In this document: piece after piece, positions 23,940-32,589 of the stretch
How positions within the stretch are numbered: the stretch's first letter is position 1
How the letters are laid out: every line of letters starts with the position of its first letter
Source: an uncultured Bacilli bacterium
Lineage (GTDB): Bacteria; Bacillota_I; Bacilli_A; RF39; UBA660
NCBI GenBank assembly: GCA_944332555.1
Contig: CALVKF010000012.1
Location: 1-32,745 of the forward strand
Reading direction: 5' to 3'
Length of the DNA stretch: 32,745 nucleotides
The notes under the pieces: generated by a model
Database searches by the model: none
What the model saw: only the letters and a program-made list of their open reading frames with translations
What the model was told of the DNA's origin: nothing
Translations under genes and position numbers: made by a program

Positions 23940-23968
23940 ATACTAACATATTATTTTGCTTATGTCAA
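23940..23968 (-). promoter_or_regulatory. Promoter of the second tyrosyl-tRNA synthetase gene
   Basis: A perfect TTGACA (23963-23968), a 17-bp spacer and TAGTAT (23940-23945); an overlapping TATAAT (23937-23942) would have a 20-bp spacer. The site lies inside a short inverted repeat ACATATT/AATATGT. Confidence 0.65.
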
Positions 23969-24534
23969 TATGTTTTATTTTCGTTTTTTATTATATCAAA
24001 ATCAATTACTGAAGAATAAACACATACATCTTCACGTTTTCCAAATTTATTTATAACTCTAGATCTTAAAGTAGCTTCATATTGCATTCCAGCTTTTTCC
24101 ATTACTTTTCCGCTTGCTATATTAGACTTAAAATGTTCAGCATAAACTGTAGCAAAACCTACAGAATGTAAAAAATCAATTACTTTAGTTAACGCTTCAG
24201 TAGCATATCCTTTCCCCCAATATTTTTGGCCATAACAATAACCAATTTCTGCAGTCATATATTGAATATTTTTATTAATTACATCAATCATACCAATAAT
24301 TTCTTCCGTATTTTTGAGAGTAACAAGCCACCTAAAAGTATAATCATTTGCATATTCATTTATCCACAAATCAACTATTTCCTTTGTTTCAGTATTTGTT
24401 TTATGAACATCCCAAGTAACAAATTTACATACTTCAGGATTACTAGTCCAACATTCAAAAATCTCTTTATAATCGTCAGATTTTATCTTTCTTAAATGTA
24501 ATCTATCTGTCATAAGTTCAACTGTATTTTTCAT
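23965..24534 (-). CDS. GNAT acetyltransferase, RimJ/RimL type
   Basis: The 189-aa protein begins TDRLHLRKIKSDDYKEIFECW, the usual start of the RimJ/RimL group. Its acetyl-CoA site is GQKYWGKGYATEAL, and HFKSNIASGKVMEKAGM follows as expected. Such enzymes acetylate protein N-termini, amines or antibiotics; the acceptor is unknown. The ATG at 24534 follows AAAGGAATTG and overlaps the upstream membrane-protein gene by 17 nt. It is the last gene of the overlapping cluster. Confidence 0.88.
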   Translation of the reverse strand: MKNTVELMTDRLHLRKIKSDDYKEIFECWTSNPEVCKFVTWDVHKTNTETKEIVDLWINEYANDYTFRWLVTLKNTEEIIGMIDVINKNIQYMTAEIGYCYGQKYWGKGYATEALTKVIDFLHSVGFATVYAEHFKSNIASGKVMEKAGMQYEATLRSRVINKFGKREDVCVYSSVIDFDIIKNENKTY

Positions 24535-25054
24535 TTTTATCAATTCCTTTCTTTTTTATATCATTAACATATATTGCCATCAATGTGGAAATTATTACAA
24601 TAATATCAGTTAGCATTGAAGGATATGCTTTTACAATTATATCATATACTAACCATAATATTACCATAGCTAATGTACCACAACGAATCCTTTTTACAGA
24701 TTTTTGCCATAATGTTAATACATATATTAATTCCGCTACAATAGGCAATAAGCTAATATAACCATCAAATGAAATATAACCAATTATTAAATAACCAATT
24801 ATAAAAAATGTTAAAACATACCATTTTTCTAATTTCTTTTTATTTTCTTTTTCTTTGCATACATATGTCCTTAAAATACCAAAAAAATTGGAAAACATAC
24901 CAGAATAAGCTTTTAATAATAGGTATTGACATCCAAAAAATATTCCATTGAAGATTATAAAAATTAACATTTTATTTTTATTTTTTTGAAACAAACTTAA
25001 TATCATTACAATTAATCCAAAAGTTCCAAATAATTGTGCTATGTAATAAACCAT
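24518..25054 (-). CDS. YgjV-like inner-membrane protein
   Basis: 178 aa with about five or six hydrophobic segments. The first part (YIAQLFGTFGLIVMILSLFQ, then LIFIIFNGIFFGCQYLLLKAYSG) resembles the YgjV family of small membrane proteins of unknown function. Within the cluster it could move a product or substrate. It begins 1 bp after the amidohydrolase stop and overlaps the GNAT gene. Confidence 0.65.
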   Translation of the reverse strand: MVYYIAQLFGTFGLIVMILSLFQKNKNKMLIFIIFNGIFFGCQYLLLKAYSGMFSNFFGILRTYVCKEKENKKKLEKWYVLTFFIIGYLIIGYISFDGYISLLPIVAELIYVLTLWQKSVKRIRCGTLAMVILWLVYDIIVKAYPSMLTDIIVIISTLMAIYVNDIKKKGIDKNEKYS

Positions 25055-25055
25055 A

Positions 25056-25982
25056 TTATTTTCTCCTCACTCTTGTTAATATCCTAGGATTAAATTCAAG
25101 TATATTATTTGCTAATACATCTCGAATTATTTTCCTATCTTCAAATATCTCTTCTACTCTCTTTACTGAATCATAATCTTCTATACCATTTATTAAATTC
25201 CAATTATAATCAGCATCGTATACTAGTTTTGATTTATTTAGGTGTTTTTGTAAAAATGCTAAATATCTCCGGTAATCGCCATTGCAATCATAAAATAATC
25301 TATTATTATCTAGGCAAGCTACCTTATCAGGTCCCAAAGCAACAACCAAATAATCTGAGTTATTAACCATTTCTAATGTTTCAATATCCAAAGATGCTCC
25401 GTGATTTAATATCCCTTTTATTTTATTTTTTTCGAAAAATTCCGCCCATAATTTAGCTCTATTAATATTTCTAATATATTGCATAGACCTACTGCCATTT
25501 CCAAAATCACAATCTGTATGGACAATAATAGGAATTTCATATTGTTTAAATAATCTTATGTATTCTTGAGTTATATGTTCTGGTCCAACACCACTACCAA
25601 TGCCATGAATTTTAATGGCAACCGGATTAACATTGATTAACATTTTTTCAAATTGTGCAATATCATCTAAAACTGGATGAAATAATGGAACAAATAACAA
25701 TTGCAAATCCTCACTACTTTTCTGAATTAACAATTTATTTAAATTCTCATTTATTTCTCTATATGGATTAATGTTACCAAAATAATGTATATTAGTACCA
25801 TCAAATTTCCAATGCATACACGGAAATTTAGAATCGTCCAAACATGGTAAAGGAACAGGCATTAAGATTCCAACATTAATACCATTATGTCTTGCAAAAT
25901 CAATGTATTCATCAATGGTGGATTTACCATGAAAAAAATCATTGCCAATATGACTGTGACTATCTATTATTAAATTATTCAT
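25056..25982 (-). CDS. Amidohydrolase-superfamily metal-dependent hydrolase
   Basis: The 308-aa TIM-barrel protein carries the amidohydrolase metal ligands: HxH at residues 9-11 (DSHSHIG), a candidate Lys in AIKIHGIGSG, His in IIVHTDCD, His in ILNHGA and Asp in LVYDADYNW. This is the Amidohydrolase_2 pattern, whose members cleave C-N, C-O or C-C bonds. The substrate is unknown. I chose the ATG at 25982, which is better spaced from GAGG than the in-frame ATG at 25988. It overlaps the HAD gene by 8 nt. Confidence 0.82.
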   Translation of the reverse strand: MNNLIIDSHSHIGNDFFHGKSTIDEYIDFARHNGINVGILMPVPLPCLDDSKFPCMHWKFDGTNIHYFGNINPYREINENLNKLLIQKSSEDLQLLFVPLFHPVLDDIAQFEKMLINVNPVAIKIHGIGSGVGPEHITQEYIRLFKQYEIPIIVHTDCDFGNGSRSMQYIRNINRAKLWAEFFEKNKIKGILNHGASLDIETLEMVNNSDYLVVALGPDKVACLDNNRLFYDCNGDYRRYLAFLQKHLNKSKLVYDADYNWNLINGIEDYDSVKRVEEIFEDRKIIRDVLANNILEFNPRILTRVRRK

Positions 25983-26589
25983 TTTCATTCCTCACAATTA
26001 TATCATATAATTCATTTAAATTACTAATTTGTCTAAACTGCTCATTTTGAATTTTCTTATTAAATGTTGTAGTCATTAAAATCACTTCTGTATTTTTACT
26101 GACTTTTGAAACATTCAAACAATTTTCAAAGGAGTCATCTAAAAAATAGGAAGGTTTTACCTGCTTTATTATATTCCATTTGTTTATAGCATTAATAAAT
26201 AGTTTATCATAAATTATATTATTTTGTTTTAACCATTTTTTCGTGATTTTTGTTACTTTACCATTTTCCTTTTCACGCCTTGATGTAACAATATAAATTG
26301 ATATTCCTAAAGCTTTTATTTTTTTTAATGCACTACTCGCCTCTGGTTTTACCCTTATTTCCTTTAAATATTTTAAATAGCAATTATCAAAAAATTGAGT
26401 TAATTGTTCTTTATTCCATCCTAACATTTTAGCAAAATAATAGTAATCTTTACAATTATCTATATTTTTTAGTTCTCCATTTCTTTTTAAAACTTTTTTA
26501 TCAAAATCAACAGCAAACTTTATTATTGTATTAGATGTTAAAGCTATCGTATCATCTAAATCAATACATAATATTTTCTTACTATTCAT
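25975..26589 (-). CDS. HAD-superfamily phosphatase, NT5C-like
   Basis: The 204-aa protein has HAD motif I DLDDT with nucleophile Asp10 and acid Asp12, motif II in YIVTSRRE and motif IV in YFLDDSFENC. Overall pattern resembles the NT5C 5'(3')-deoxyribonucleotidase group. It therefore probably dephosphorylates a nucleotide or a small phosphorylated intermediate, which fits the kinase- and PRTase-like neighbours. It overlaps the genes on both sides by 8 nt. Confidence 0.82.
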   Translation of the reverse strand: MNSKKILCIDLDDTIALTSNTIIKFAVDFDKKVLKRNGELKNIDNCKDYYYFAKMLGWNKEQLTQFFDNCYLKYLKEIRVKPEASSALKKIKALGISIYIVTSRREKENGKVTKITKKWLKQNNIIYDKLFINAINKWNIIKQVKPSYFLDDSFENCLNVSKVSKNTEVILMTTTFNKKIQNEQFRQISNLNELYDIIVRNENE

Positions 26590-27217
26590 AATCGAACATA
26601 TTTATATTTTCTTGTAAATTATTAAAAAACAAACCCATATGATAGCCATCTTGAAAAGCATGGTTACACTGAATAGATAAATCTATCATATATTGATTAT
26701 TTTCAAGAAAATATTTTCCCCAGCAAACTCTTGGTATGCTATCTTGATTTTTATAATTCATTGTATTCTCGATAGCTGTAAATCTCATCCAAGGTAAACA
26801 TGTAAAATAACATTTATTAAAGTCTTTTTTATAAGGAATATTAGTACTATTTTCAGCTTCACTTTTAGCCTGTTGAAAAAGCAATATAAAGTCCTTAAAA
26901 TTAGAGACATAATCAACTGTACGGCTAAATTTTATAGCATTTGTACTATCTAAAGTAGAAAATGAAGCATTAATTTTATCATATTTATAAATATTATTCT
27001 CTTCTAACACATATTTAAAAGCTTCGATTTCATTAATTGTTTTCAAAACTACATAAGACATTATTCCATAAAATGAAATCATATTTTTTTTAGCAATTCT
27101 AACAATTTTATCAACATTAAGAACACTAGTAACTGAAGCATAAGGATTTGTAAAACCAGAAAAGAAGAGAAATTGTTTTTTTCGATCCCAATTTTCAATA
27201 TTAATTTTATTTTTCAT
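26582..27217 (-). CDS. Chloramphenicol acetyltransferase-fold acyltransferase
   Basis: The 211-aa protein matches the CatA family over its whole length. It has the early SGFTNPYASVT region, the ACLPW-like block FTCLPWMRF, VCWGKYF and the catalytic CNHAFQDGYH with His186 and structural Asp190. CAT enzymes work as trimers using acetyl-CoA. The divergent pocket and the operon suggest it acylates a cluster product rather than serving as a dedicated chloramphenicol-resistance gene, but resistance cannot be excluded. GGAGG precedes the ATG at 27217; a GTG at 27229 is too close to that site. Confidence 0.88.
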   Translation of the reverse strand: MKNKINIENWDRKKQFLFFSGFTNPYASVTSVLNVDKIVRIAKKNMISFYGIMSYVVLKTINEIEAFKYVLEENNIYKYDKINASFSTLDSTNAIKFSRTVDYVSNFKDFILLFQQAKSEAENSTNIPYKKDFNKCYFTCLPWMRFTAIENTMNYKNQDSIPRVCWGKYFLENNQYMIDLSIQCNHAFQDGYHMGLFFNNLQENINMFDYE

Positions 27218-27219
27218 AT

Positions 27220-28221
27220 TTACCTCCACAAATTACATATTTTATATAAGTCATCTACATATTTTTTTACATCTTCCGTCCATTTTTCGTTTTTATTTAT
27301 ACAATCTTCTTTCAATTTCTTTAAATAATTTTCATCATAAAACGAAACATTAGTCATTAATTGATAAACAAACGAGTTATTATAATCATCATAATTGAAT
27401 TGTTCAAATAATAATATTTCTTTTAAATCATTTTTGGAAATTGACAAGTCTATATTTGATTTAACAATACTTTTGCTCATTTTTGGATAATCATTTATTC
27501 CCCTCAACATTTTAGAATATAAACCGCTGATAGTCATATCAATATTCATCCTTTTTCTAATTTCGTCAGCTTTCCAAACATATCCATGCTCATCAATACC
27601 ACTAATTATCATAACATGTTTATATTCATCCATAAAGCCAGGATGAATAAAATCTGCAAACATTAACGATATAGCTTGTTTTACATTAAAATCCATTCCT
27701 TGATACACGCGTTCAGTTTTATATAATTCATTTATCTCTTCCTCAATCTCCACAAAATCTTGATCTCTTATAACACTTGATAAAATAAATGAGGTTCTTA
27801 AAATTTCTAAAGCATCATATTGATTCCTAATTTTGCCTTTTTTTTCATCAAAGCCTAAAGAAACTATAAATCTTTTATATTTTGATAATAAACAATCAAT
27901 TTTATCTAATGATGTAGATCTAGCGCCATAAACATCTAAATCTCCTAATATCATTTGAACCTCAAATCCACATTTTTGCAAATATATAGCCTTCAATATT
28001 TGTGAAACAGTACCTAAATGTGGAATTCCATTAATACCTAGCCCCATAATAATCAAACATTTTTCTTTTCTTTTAATACCACTAATAAAACCATCTAAAT
28101 TATAAGAACATATCCAATTTTTTTTAACATCGAACATATTAATATTTAAAAATGGTTTAATTTCGTCATATTTGTATTTTTTTATAATTTTTTTATAATA
28201 TTCATTATCAAATTTAATCAT
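27220..28221 (-). CDS. TrpRS/TyrRS-like class I aminoacyl-tRNA synthetase homologue
   Basis: 333 aa. The Rossmann catalytic domain starts with MGLGINGIPHLGTVSQI (HLGT at residues 68-71, where HxGH or the TrpRS form HxGN is usual). ISGIDEHGYVWKADEIRKRM resembles the TrpRS substrate loop, and PKMSKS (residues 246-251) is intact. About 80 residues remain after it, so the usual anticodon-binding region is small or altered. It may charge a tRNA, or activate an amino acid for ligation to a small molecule. GGAGGG precedes the ATG, which overlaps the previous gene by 8 nt. Confidence 0.75.
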   Translation of the reverse strand: MIKFDNEYYKKIIKKYKYDEIKPFLNINMFDVKKNWICSYNLDGFISGIKRKEKCLIIMGLGINGIPHLGTVSQILKAIYLQKCGFEVQMILGDLDVYGARSTSLDKIDCLLSKYKRFIVSLGFDEKKGKIRNQYDALEILRTSFILSSVIRDQDFVEIEEEINELYKTERVYQGMDFNVKQAISLMFADFIHPGFMDEYKHVMIISGIDEHGYVWKADEIRKRMNIDMTISGLYSKMLRGINDYPKMSKSIVKSNIDLSISKNDLKEILLFEQFNYDDYNNSFVYQLMTNVSFYDENYLKKLKEDCINKNEKWTEDVKKYVDDLYKICNLWR

Positions 28222-29875
28222 TTTTTCCCTCCGAATATCCTAAAAATATATCAACTTGACTATTTTTTTTAAAAGAATTATTACAATACAATGCTTTCAA
28301 AAACACTTCTGTCATGACTGAAAATATATTCAATTCATTAACAAACATATTATTATAATTCGTACCTGATTTTATTTTTGTATATGGGGTATCAGTTAAC
28401 ATTCCATATATATATTTATCAACCAAGGATAAATTTAAAGCTGTATCAAAATATTTTAATTGTGCTACTCTGTTTAAATTAGGATGCCTTACTACAAGTA
28501 TTCCTTTAATATTATTAAATTCATTTAAATACAATTGGTTATAAGCAAACTGCATAGTAATGCCACTCATCATATTATCATCAATTATGTATGTATCATT
28601 CATTTTATTTATTGTACCATATTCCATTAGTTTAACTACAATTGAGTCTCTATTTTTCTGTTGTCGATCAAGATACATGCCATGGTTCTGAAACAAAAAA
28701 CCAATGGTTGATTGATTAGCTGTTAGCCTTTTTATAATAAATGGCAACTCTAATCCTCCATATAATATTCCAATTAAATTAATTTTTTGATTTTTATAAT
28801 TCCCGATTTTTTCATTAACGATATATTCACAAACTATATAATTCTCGAAATAGTTGTCTATCTCTCTCAACGGGTTAAAACATTTACTCAAAACAAATTC
28901 ATCGTTTATATTTTCAACAACTAGGTAAGTATTATTTAACATTTTTAAGACGGTTTCATATATATAATATATTTCATTAATTGCTTTATCATCACAATTT
29001 TTGTGATAACAAATATATTCGATTTCTCTCTGATAATCATTAATTAAAGCAAAATAAGCTTCTATAATATTATTGTTGTATGTTGAATGATAAATAAAAT
29101 CTTGCCCTTTATACAAATTCATTAATTCACAGTTAGTTAAAAGCAAAATAATATTTCTAATGTTATCTAATAATGCCAATAGTAATCTTTTATCATAATT
29201 GTTGCTAATGCTATAATCCTCCAAAATGTTTAAAACTAATTTTAAATATTTTGAAACATTGTCAAACCATTTTTTTATTTCTATAATGGTAGGTTTTTCA
29301 AATCTACTAATATCGGATGAAAAATAATAGTAGATATCTGGTCCTCTTAAAATTATACCATTATCCAAAGGTAATGCATAAATATAACTATTATTTTTCT
29401 TTGTTTCGAATAACGATTTTATTTTATTGTTTTGTATTTCTTCCCATTCATAATCTTTGAAATAAATAGCTCCAGTATACCACTCATAAATATCATTTAA
29501 TCCATTATTAACATCAAAATTTCTTTGAAAAATGCTATTATAATATTTCAAAATTTTATTGTATTCATTGTTTTTTATATGTTCTAATCTTGCAAGATCT
29601 CTTTTGTATTGATCTATATTTAATTTTTCTGTGTACATTTTAATACAAATTTTTTCATCTTTAATAATACTTAAAATATCTTTATAGTTTTTGTCTTTAC
29701 ATATAAAATTATAATTTGAATTGTATTTTTTTACTATTACATTCAATAAACTGCTATTTTCAAAATTAATATTATATATAATGCCATATTGTTTTTTTTC
29801 TAAATATTTTTTAAAATCATCTATGTAGTTATCGGAAATTATGAAATTTATTCCGTATTTTATCATTTTATTCAT
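28214..29875 (-). CDS. Large protein with PRTase-like C-terminal domain
   Basis: 553 aa. The first ~350 residues are helical, rich in Asn, Tyr, Ile and Lys, and match nothing I recognise. From about 365 onward a type I phosphoribosyltransferase fold is suggested: LIGILYGGLELPF as the first loop, then YIIDDNMMSGIT (about 429-440), the PRPP-binding pattern of two acidic residues and a small-residue loop. The canonical TGxT is SGIT here. It could attach or remove a ribose phosphate. The ATG at 29875 overlaps the stop of the kinase gene (ATGAATAA). The long N-terminal region may bind the acceptor. Confidence 0.6.
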   Translation of the reverse strand: MNKMIKYGINFIISDNYIDDFKKYLEKKQYGIIYNINFENSSLLNVIVKKYNSNYNFICKDKNYKDILSIIKDEKICIKMYTEKLNIDQYKRDLARLEHIKNNEYNKILKYYNSIFQRNFDVNNGLNDIYEWYTGAIYFKDYEWEEIQNNKIKSLFETKKNNSYIYALPLDNGIILRGPDIYYYFSSDISRFEKPTIIEIKKWFDNVSKYLKLVLNILEDYSISNNYDKRLLLALLDNIRNIILLLTNCELMNLYKGQDFIYHSTYNNNIIEAYFALINDYQREIEYICYHKNCDDKAINEIYYIYETVLKMLNNTYLVVENINDEFVLSKCFNPLREIDNYFENYIVCEYIVNEKIGNYKNQKINLIGILYGGLELPFIIKRLTANQSTIGFLFQNHGMYLDRQQKNRDSIVVKLMEYGTINKMNDTYIIDDNMMSGITMQFAYNQLYLNEFNNIKGILVVRHPNLNRVAQLKYFDTALNLSLVDKYIYGMLTDTPYTKIKSGTNYNNMFVNELNIFSVMTEVFLKALYCNNSFKKNSQVDIFLGYSEGKND

Positions 29876-30863
29876 CAGCAACAACCTTTCTAATTATCAA
29901 TTCTAAATCAAACCAATTATTACTTATCCATTGAATTTCATATATAAACCTATTAACTTTTGCCGAATTTTGATTTCTGAAATATCTTTCTTGAATCCAA
30001 AGATTTACTTCATTAATCCATACAAATTTTATTGCTGTTATTATATCATCTATGTTAATTTTATCTACTAAAGAATATCCACATATAAATTCCTTTAGTT
30101 TTATTCCGTCAAAAAAATTAGTACTAAAACATGTAGATAAAATAAAGCGACCTATATCTTGTAATTTAGTGTTAATTCTACATAATTCAAAATCAATAAT
30201 AGCGCTTACTTTAAAATCAAACAATATTATATTATCAGGAGTAAAATCCCCATGAATCAACTGTACTTCATGCTTATTTAAAATATTCGTTTTTTTAATG
30301 TCATTAATTATATTATAATGTAAATTTAATTCGTTTTTATATTCAGTTGGTGTATTATAATTTATTTGAGAAATTCGATTATTAAGTTCTGAACTTAAAA
30401 TGTCAATTGTTTTATAACTTAAAAAGCTTGACTCAAACATTTTATTTGATTGATTTCGCAAACATTTATGAAGCATTGCCAAATTTTTGGCTATGTCTCT
30501 AATTTCAAATGCTGTGATTTCATTATTTTCTTTAATATATCCTTGTATATAGTCTTGCAGAAAATAACTTTTGCCATTTACAAAAATGGATATTAGTTCA
30601 TTATTACAATTTTTAACAACTTTAGGAACTAAAATTTTTTCTTCATATAATTTACTTTGTAATTCAACAGTATTGTGAAGAACATTAAGATAATCTCTGG
30701 GAAATTTTATATCACTAAGTTCTTTTAGTACATAGCTTTTATCGCTTGTATCAATTATAAGAAATTTTTCGTTTAACCAACCACCTGAAAGTTCAACTAT
30801 TTTTTTTACTTTAAGATTATAAAATTTTACTAAATCATTTTTAAAATCCACTTTTATACTCAC
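29868..30863 (-). CDS. APH/choline-kinase-fold phosphotransferase
   Basis: The 331-aa protein has the aminoglycoside phosphotransferase fold. The glycine-containing N-lobe includes SGGWLNEKFLI and a Lys in YVLKEL. The catalytic loop is LIHGDFTPDN (His204, Asp206, Asn211) and metal ligand Asp224 lies in IIDFEL. Related enzymes phosphorylate antibiotics, choline, homoserine or sugars. Within this operon it more likely phosphorylates a pathway intermediate or the product for self-protection. The GTG start overlaps the rel stop (GTGA), and its stop overlaps the next gene. Confidence 0.85.
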   Translation of the reverse strand: MSIKVDFKNDLVKFYNLKVKKIVELSGGWLNEKFLIIDTSDKSYVLKELSDIKFPRDYLNVLHNTVELQSKLYEEKILVPKVVKNCNNELISIFVNGKSYFLQDYIQGYIKENNEITAFEIRDIAKNLAMLHKCLRNQSNKMFESSFLSYKTIDILSSELNNRISQINYNTPTEYKNELNLHYNIINDIKKTNILNKHEVQLIHGDFTPDNIILFDFKVSAIIDFELCRINTKLQDIGRFILSTCFSTNFFDGIKLKEFICGYSLVDKINIDDIITAIKFVWINEVNLWIQERYFRNQNSAKVNRFIYEIQWISNNWFDLELIIRKVVADE

Positions 30864-32290
30864 TTTCTAAATTCCTTTATTTTTCTTCTAGCCCTTGTAG
30901 TCTGAACTTTATCTAACCACTCTTCTCTAGGACCAAAAGACAATATATCTGTAATAATTCTAACTCTATCCTTATTATGTAAAACACATTCAGGTTCTAC
31001 AACTCTATCATTTACTACAGCGCTAACCATAGTATTACCTAAGTCAGTGTGAATTTTATAAGCAAAATCAATTGCTGTTGCACCAATAGGCAATTCAACT
31101 ATATCTCCTTTAGTTGTATATACATATATTTTATCTGCAAATAATTCAGCTTTTACTTGCCTTACAAATTCTTGATTATCAGCAAAAACACTATTAATTT
31201 CTACAAGTGATTTAAAAAATTGATATTTATTTTTTAAGTCATCTTGCATAATATCCCGAGCATTACCTCTATTAATATCCCAATAAGCAGTAAGACCAAA
31301 AGATGCTATTTTATCCATATCAAATGTTCTAATCTGCGTTTGAACTAATCTATCATCACTACCAAAAACTGTTGTATGAAGTGATTGATACATATTAGTT
31401 TTAGGATTATAAATATAATCTTTAAACTTGTCATTTATTGGATGATATTTTGAATGAATTAATCCAAGTGTTTGATAACAATTAGCTATACTATCAACCA
31501 TTATTTTCAATGATAATAAATCGTGAATATCAGCTATTTTGTGTCCTGCCTCTAATCTTTTGTATATTCCATAGATATTTTTAGTTCTTACCTTTATTTC
31601 ATGAGGTATATCATTATTACTCATAATTTCATTAATTGTTTGAAGCATTTCTTGTAAACACCTTTGACTATCATCTTCTATTTTAAATTTTACTTCTTCT
31701 ATTCTTTTGTATTTATCAGGATATAAATATTGTAGTGACAAATCTTCTAATTCTGATTTTATTCTATATGCTCCAATATAATATGCTAGTGGTACAAATA
31801 TATCCATTGTTTCCATTGCATTTTCTTTTTGTTTAAATTCACTTTTAAATTGCAAAGTTCTCATATTATGCAACCTATCAGCTAGTTTAATAATAATTAT
31901 TCTTACATCTTCAGTTATACCAGTAATTATTTTTCTTGTATTAGCAACATTTTGATCCTCTTTACTAGAAAAATTCAGCTTACTTATTTTAGTAACACCC
32001 TCAACTAAATTAGCAACAGTTTTATTAAAATTTTCAGCAATATCTTCTTTTGTTGCAGTTGTATCTTCTAAAGTGTCATGCAATAGACCTGCACAAATAG
32101 TATCAACATCTGCATGCATTTCTGACAAAATATAGGCAACATTAAGTGGATGATTTATGTAAGGTTCACCACTTTGTCTATACTGTCCCAAATGATGTTC
32201 GGATGCATATTCATATGCTTTTATAACATCATTAATTCTCGCATCATCGTATAACCTAACATTTTTAATTAAATCTTCTAAAATCATCAT
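30860..32290 (-). CDS. Rel/SpoT-family (p)ppGpp enzyme, C-terminally short
   Basis: 476 aa. The order is HD hydrolase domain (His47, His71-Asp72, IKLADRLHNMRTL), synthetase-like domain (IYGIYKRL, DIHDLLSL, KFKDYI, NMYQSLHTT) and TGS domain (VYTTKGDIVELPIGATAIDFAY). It stops about 20 residues after the TGS, so the helical, zinc-finger/RRM and ACT regions of full-length Rel (~730 aa) are absent. In the synthetase site the usual EVQIRT reads QTQIRT: the essential Glu is Gln317. The hydrolase looks intact, so it may only remove alarmones. Start is the ATG after GGAGGTTGTGGT, which overlaps the leader-ORF stop as ATGA. Confidence 0.9.
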   Translation of the reverse strand: MMILEDLIKNVRLYDDARINDVIKAYEYASEHHLGQYRQSGEPYINHPLNVAYILSEMHADVDTICAGLLHDTLEDTTATKEDIAENFNKTVANLVEGVTKISKLNFSSKEDQNVANTRKIITGITEDVRIIIIKLADRLHNMRTLQFKSEFKQKENAMETMDIFVPLAYYIGAYRIKSELEDLSLQYLYPDKYKRIEEVKFKIEDDSQRCLQEMLQTINEIMSNNDIPHEIKVRTKNIYGIYKRLEAGHKIADIHDLLSLKIMVDSIANCYQTLGLIHSKYHPINDKFKDYIYNPKTNMYQSLHTTVFGSDDRLVQTQIRTFDMDKIASFGLTAYWDINRGNARDIMQDDLKNKYQFFKSLVEINSVFADNQEFVRQVKAELFADKIYVYTTKGDIVELPIGATAIDFAYKIHTDLGNTMVSAVVNDRVVEPECVLHNKDRVRIITDILSFGPREEWLDKVQTTRARRKIKEFRK

Positions 32291-32457
32291 ACCACAACCT
32301 CCATAAAAGAAAAACATGACAGGTCTTTTTTAAAAAGCAATGTCATGTTTTTGATAGCCAAATTATAAACACACATACAAAGAGAAATCATTTTATAGAA
32401 TGAAGCACATATGTAAAAATTAAAATTGATAGTATATACATTTACTTCTTTTACCAT
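32287..32457 (-). CDS. 56-aa leader ORF coupled to rel
   Basis: A short ORF starts with ATG 9 nt after GGAAGGA. It reads MVKEVNVYTINFNFY and ends SFMEVVV. Its TGA overlaps the rel ATG as ATGA, the same overlap style used further down the operon. It crosses a 12-bp inverted repeat (32310-32352). The product is hydrophobic and Cys/Met-rich with no known motif. It may be a leader peptide for translational coupling or attenuation, or a chance frame. Confidence 0.45.
   Translation of the reverse strand: MVKEVNVYTINFNFYICASFYKMISLCMCVYNLAIKNMTLLFKKDLSCFSFMEVVV
32310..32352 (-). promoter_or_regulatory. Hairpin in the rel leader (attenuator candidate)
   Basis: AAAAACATGACA and TGTCATGTTTTT (32310-32321, 32341-32352) form a 12-bp stem with a 19-nt loop. 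On the minus strand TTTTTCTTTT follows, as in an intrinsic terminator. It lies 20 bp before the rel start and after the operon promoter, so it could limit transcription into the cluster. Confidence 0.5.
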
Positions 32458-32490
32458 AAACTAATTTCCTTCCAACAAAATATTTATATT

Positions 32491-32519
32491 AAAATACAAC
32501 ATTTTTTGCCAAAAGTCAA
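32491..32519 (-). promoter_or_regulatory. Promoter of the rel-led cluster
   Basis: TTGACT (32514-32519), a 17-bp spacer and TATTTT (32491-32496) on the minus strand. Given the unbroken gene overlaps, this may drive all genes down to 23965. Confidence 0.6.
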
Positions 32520-32589
32520 CAGTTTTTTTGCATTTTATTCAAAATGAAAATATTTAATATCTTCTTTTGTTTTTAATAATTACTTTATA

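Noticed and set aside
26582..27217. Simple chloramphenicol-resistance gene
   Set aside because: It is embedded by overlaps in a multi-enzyme operon and has a divergent pocket; kept as a CAT-fold enzyme of unknown acceptor.
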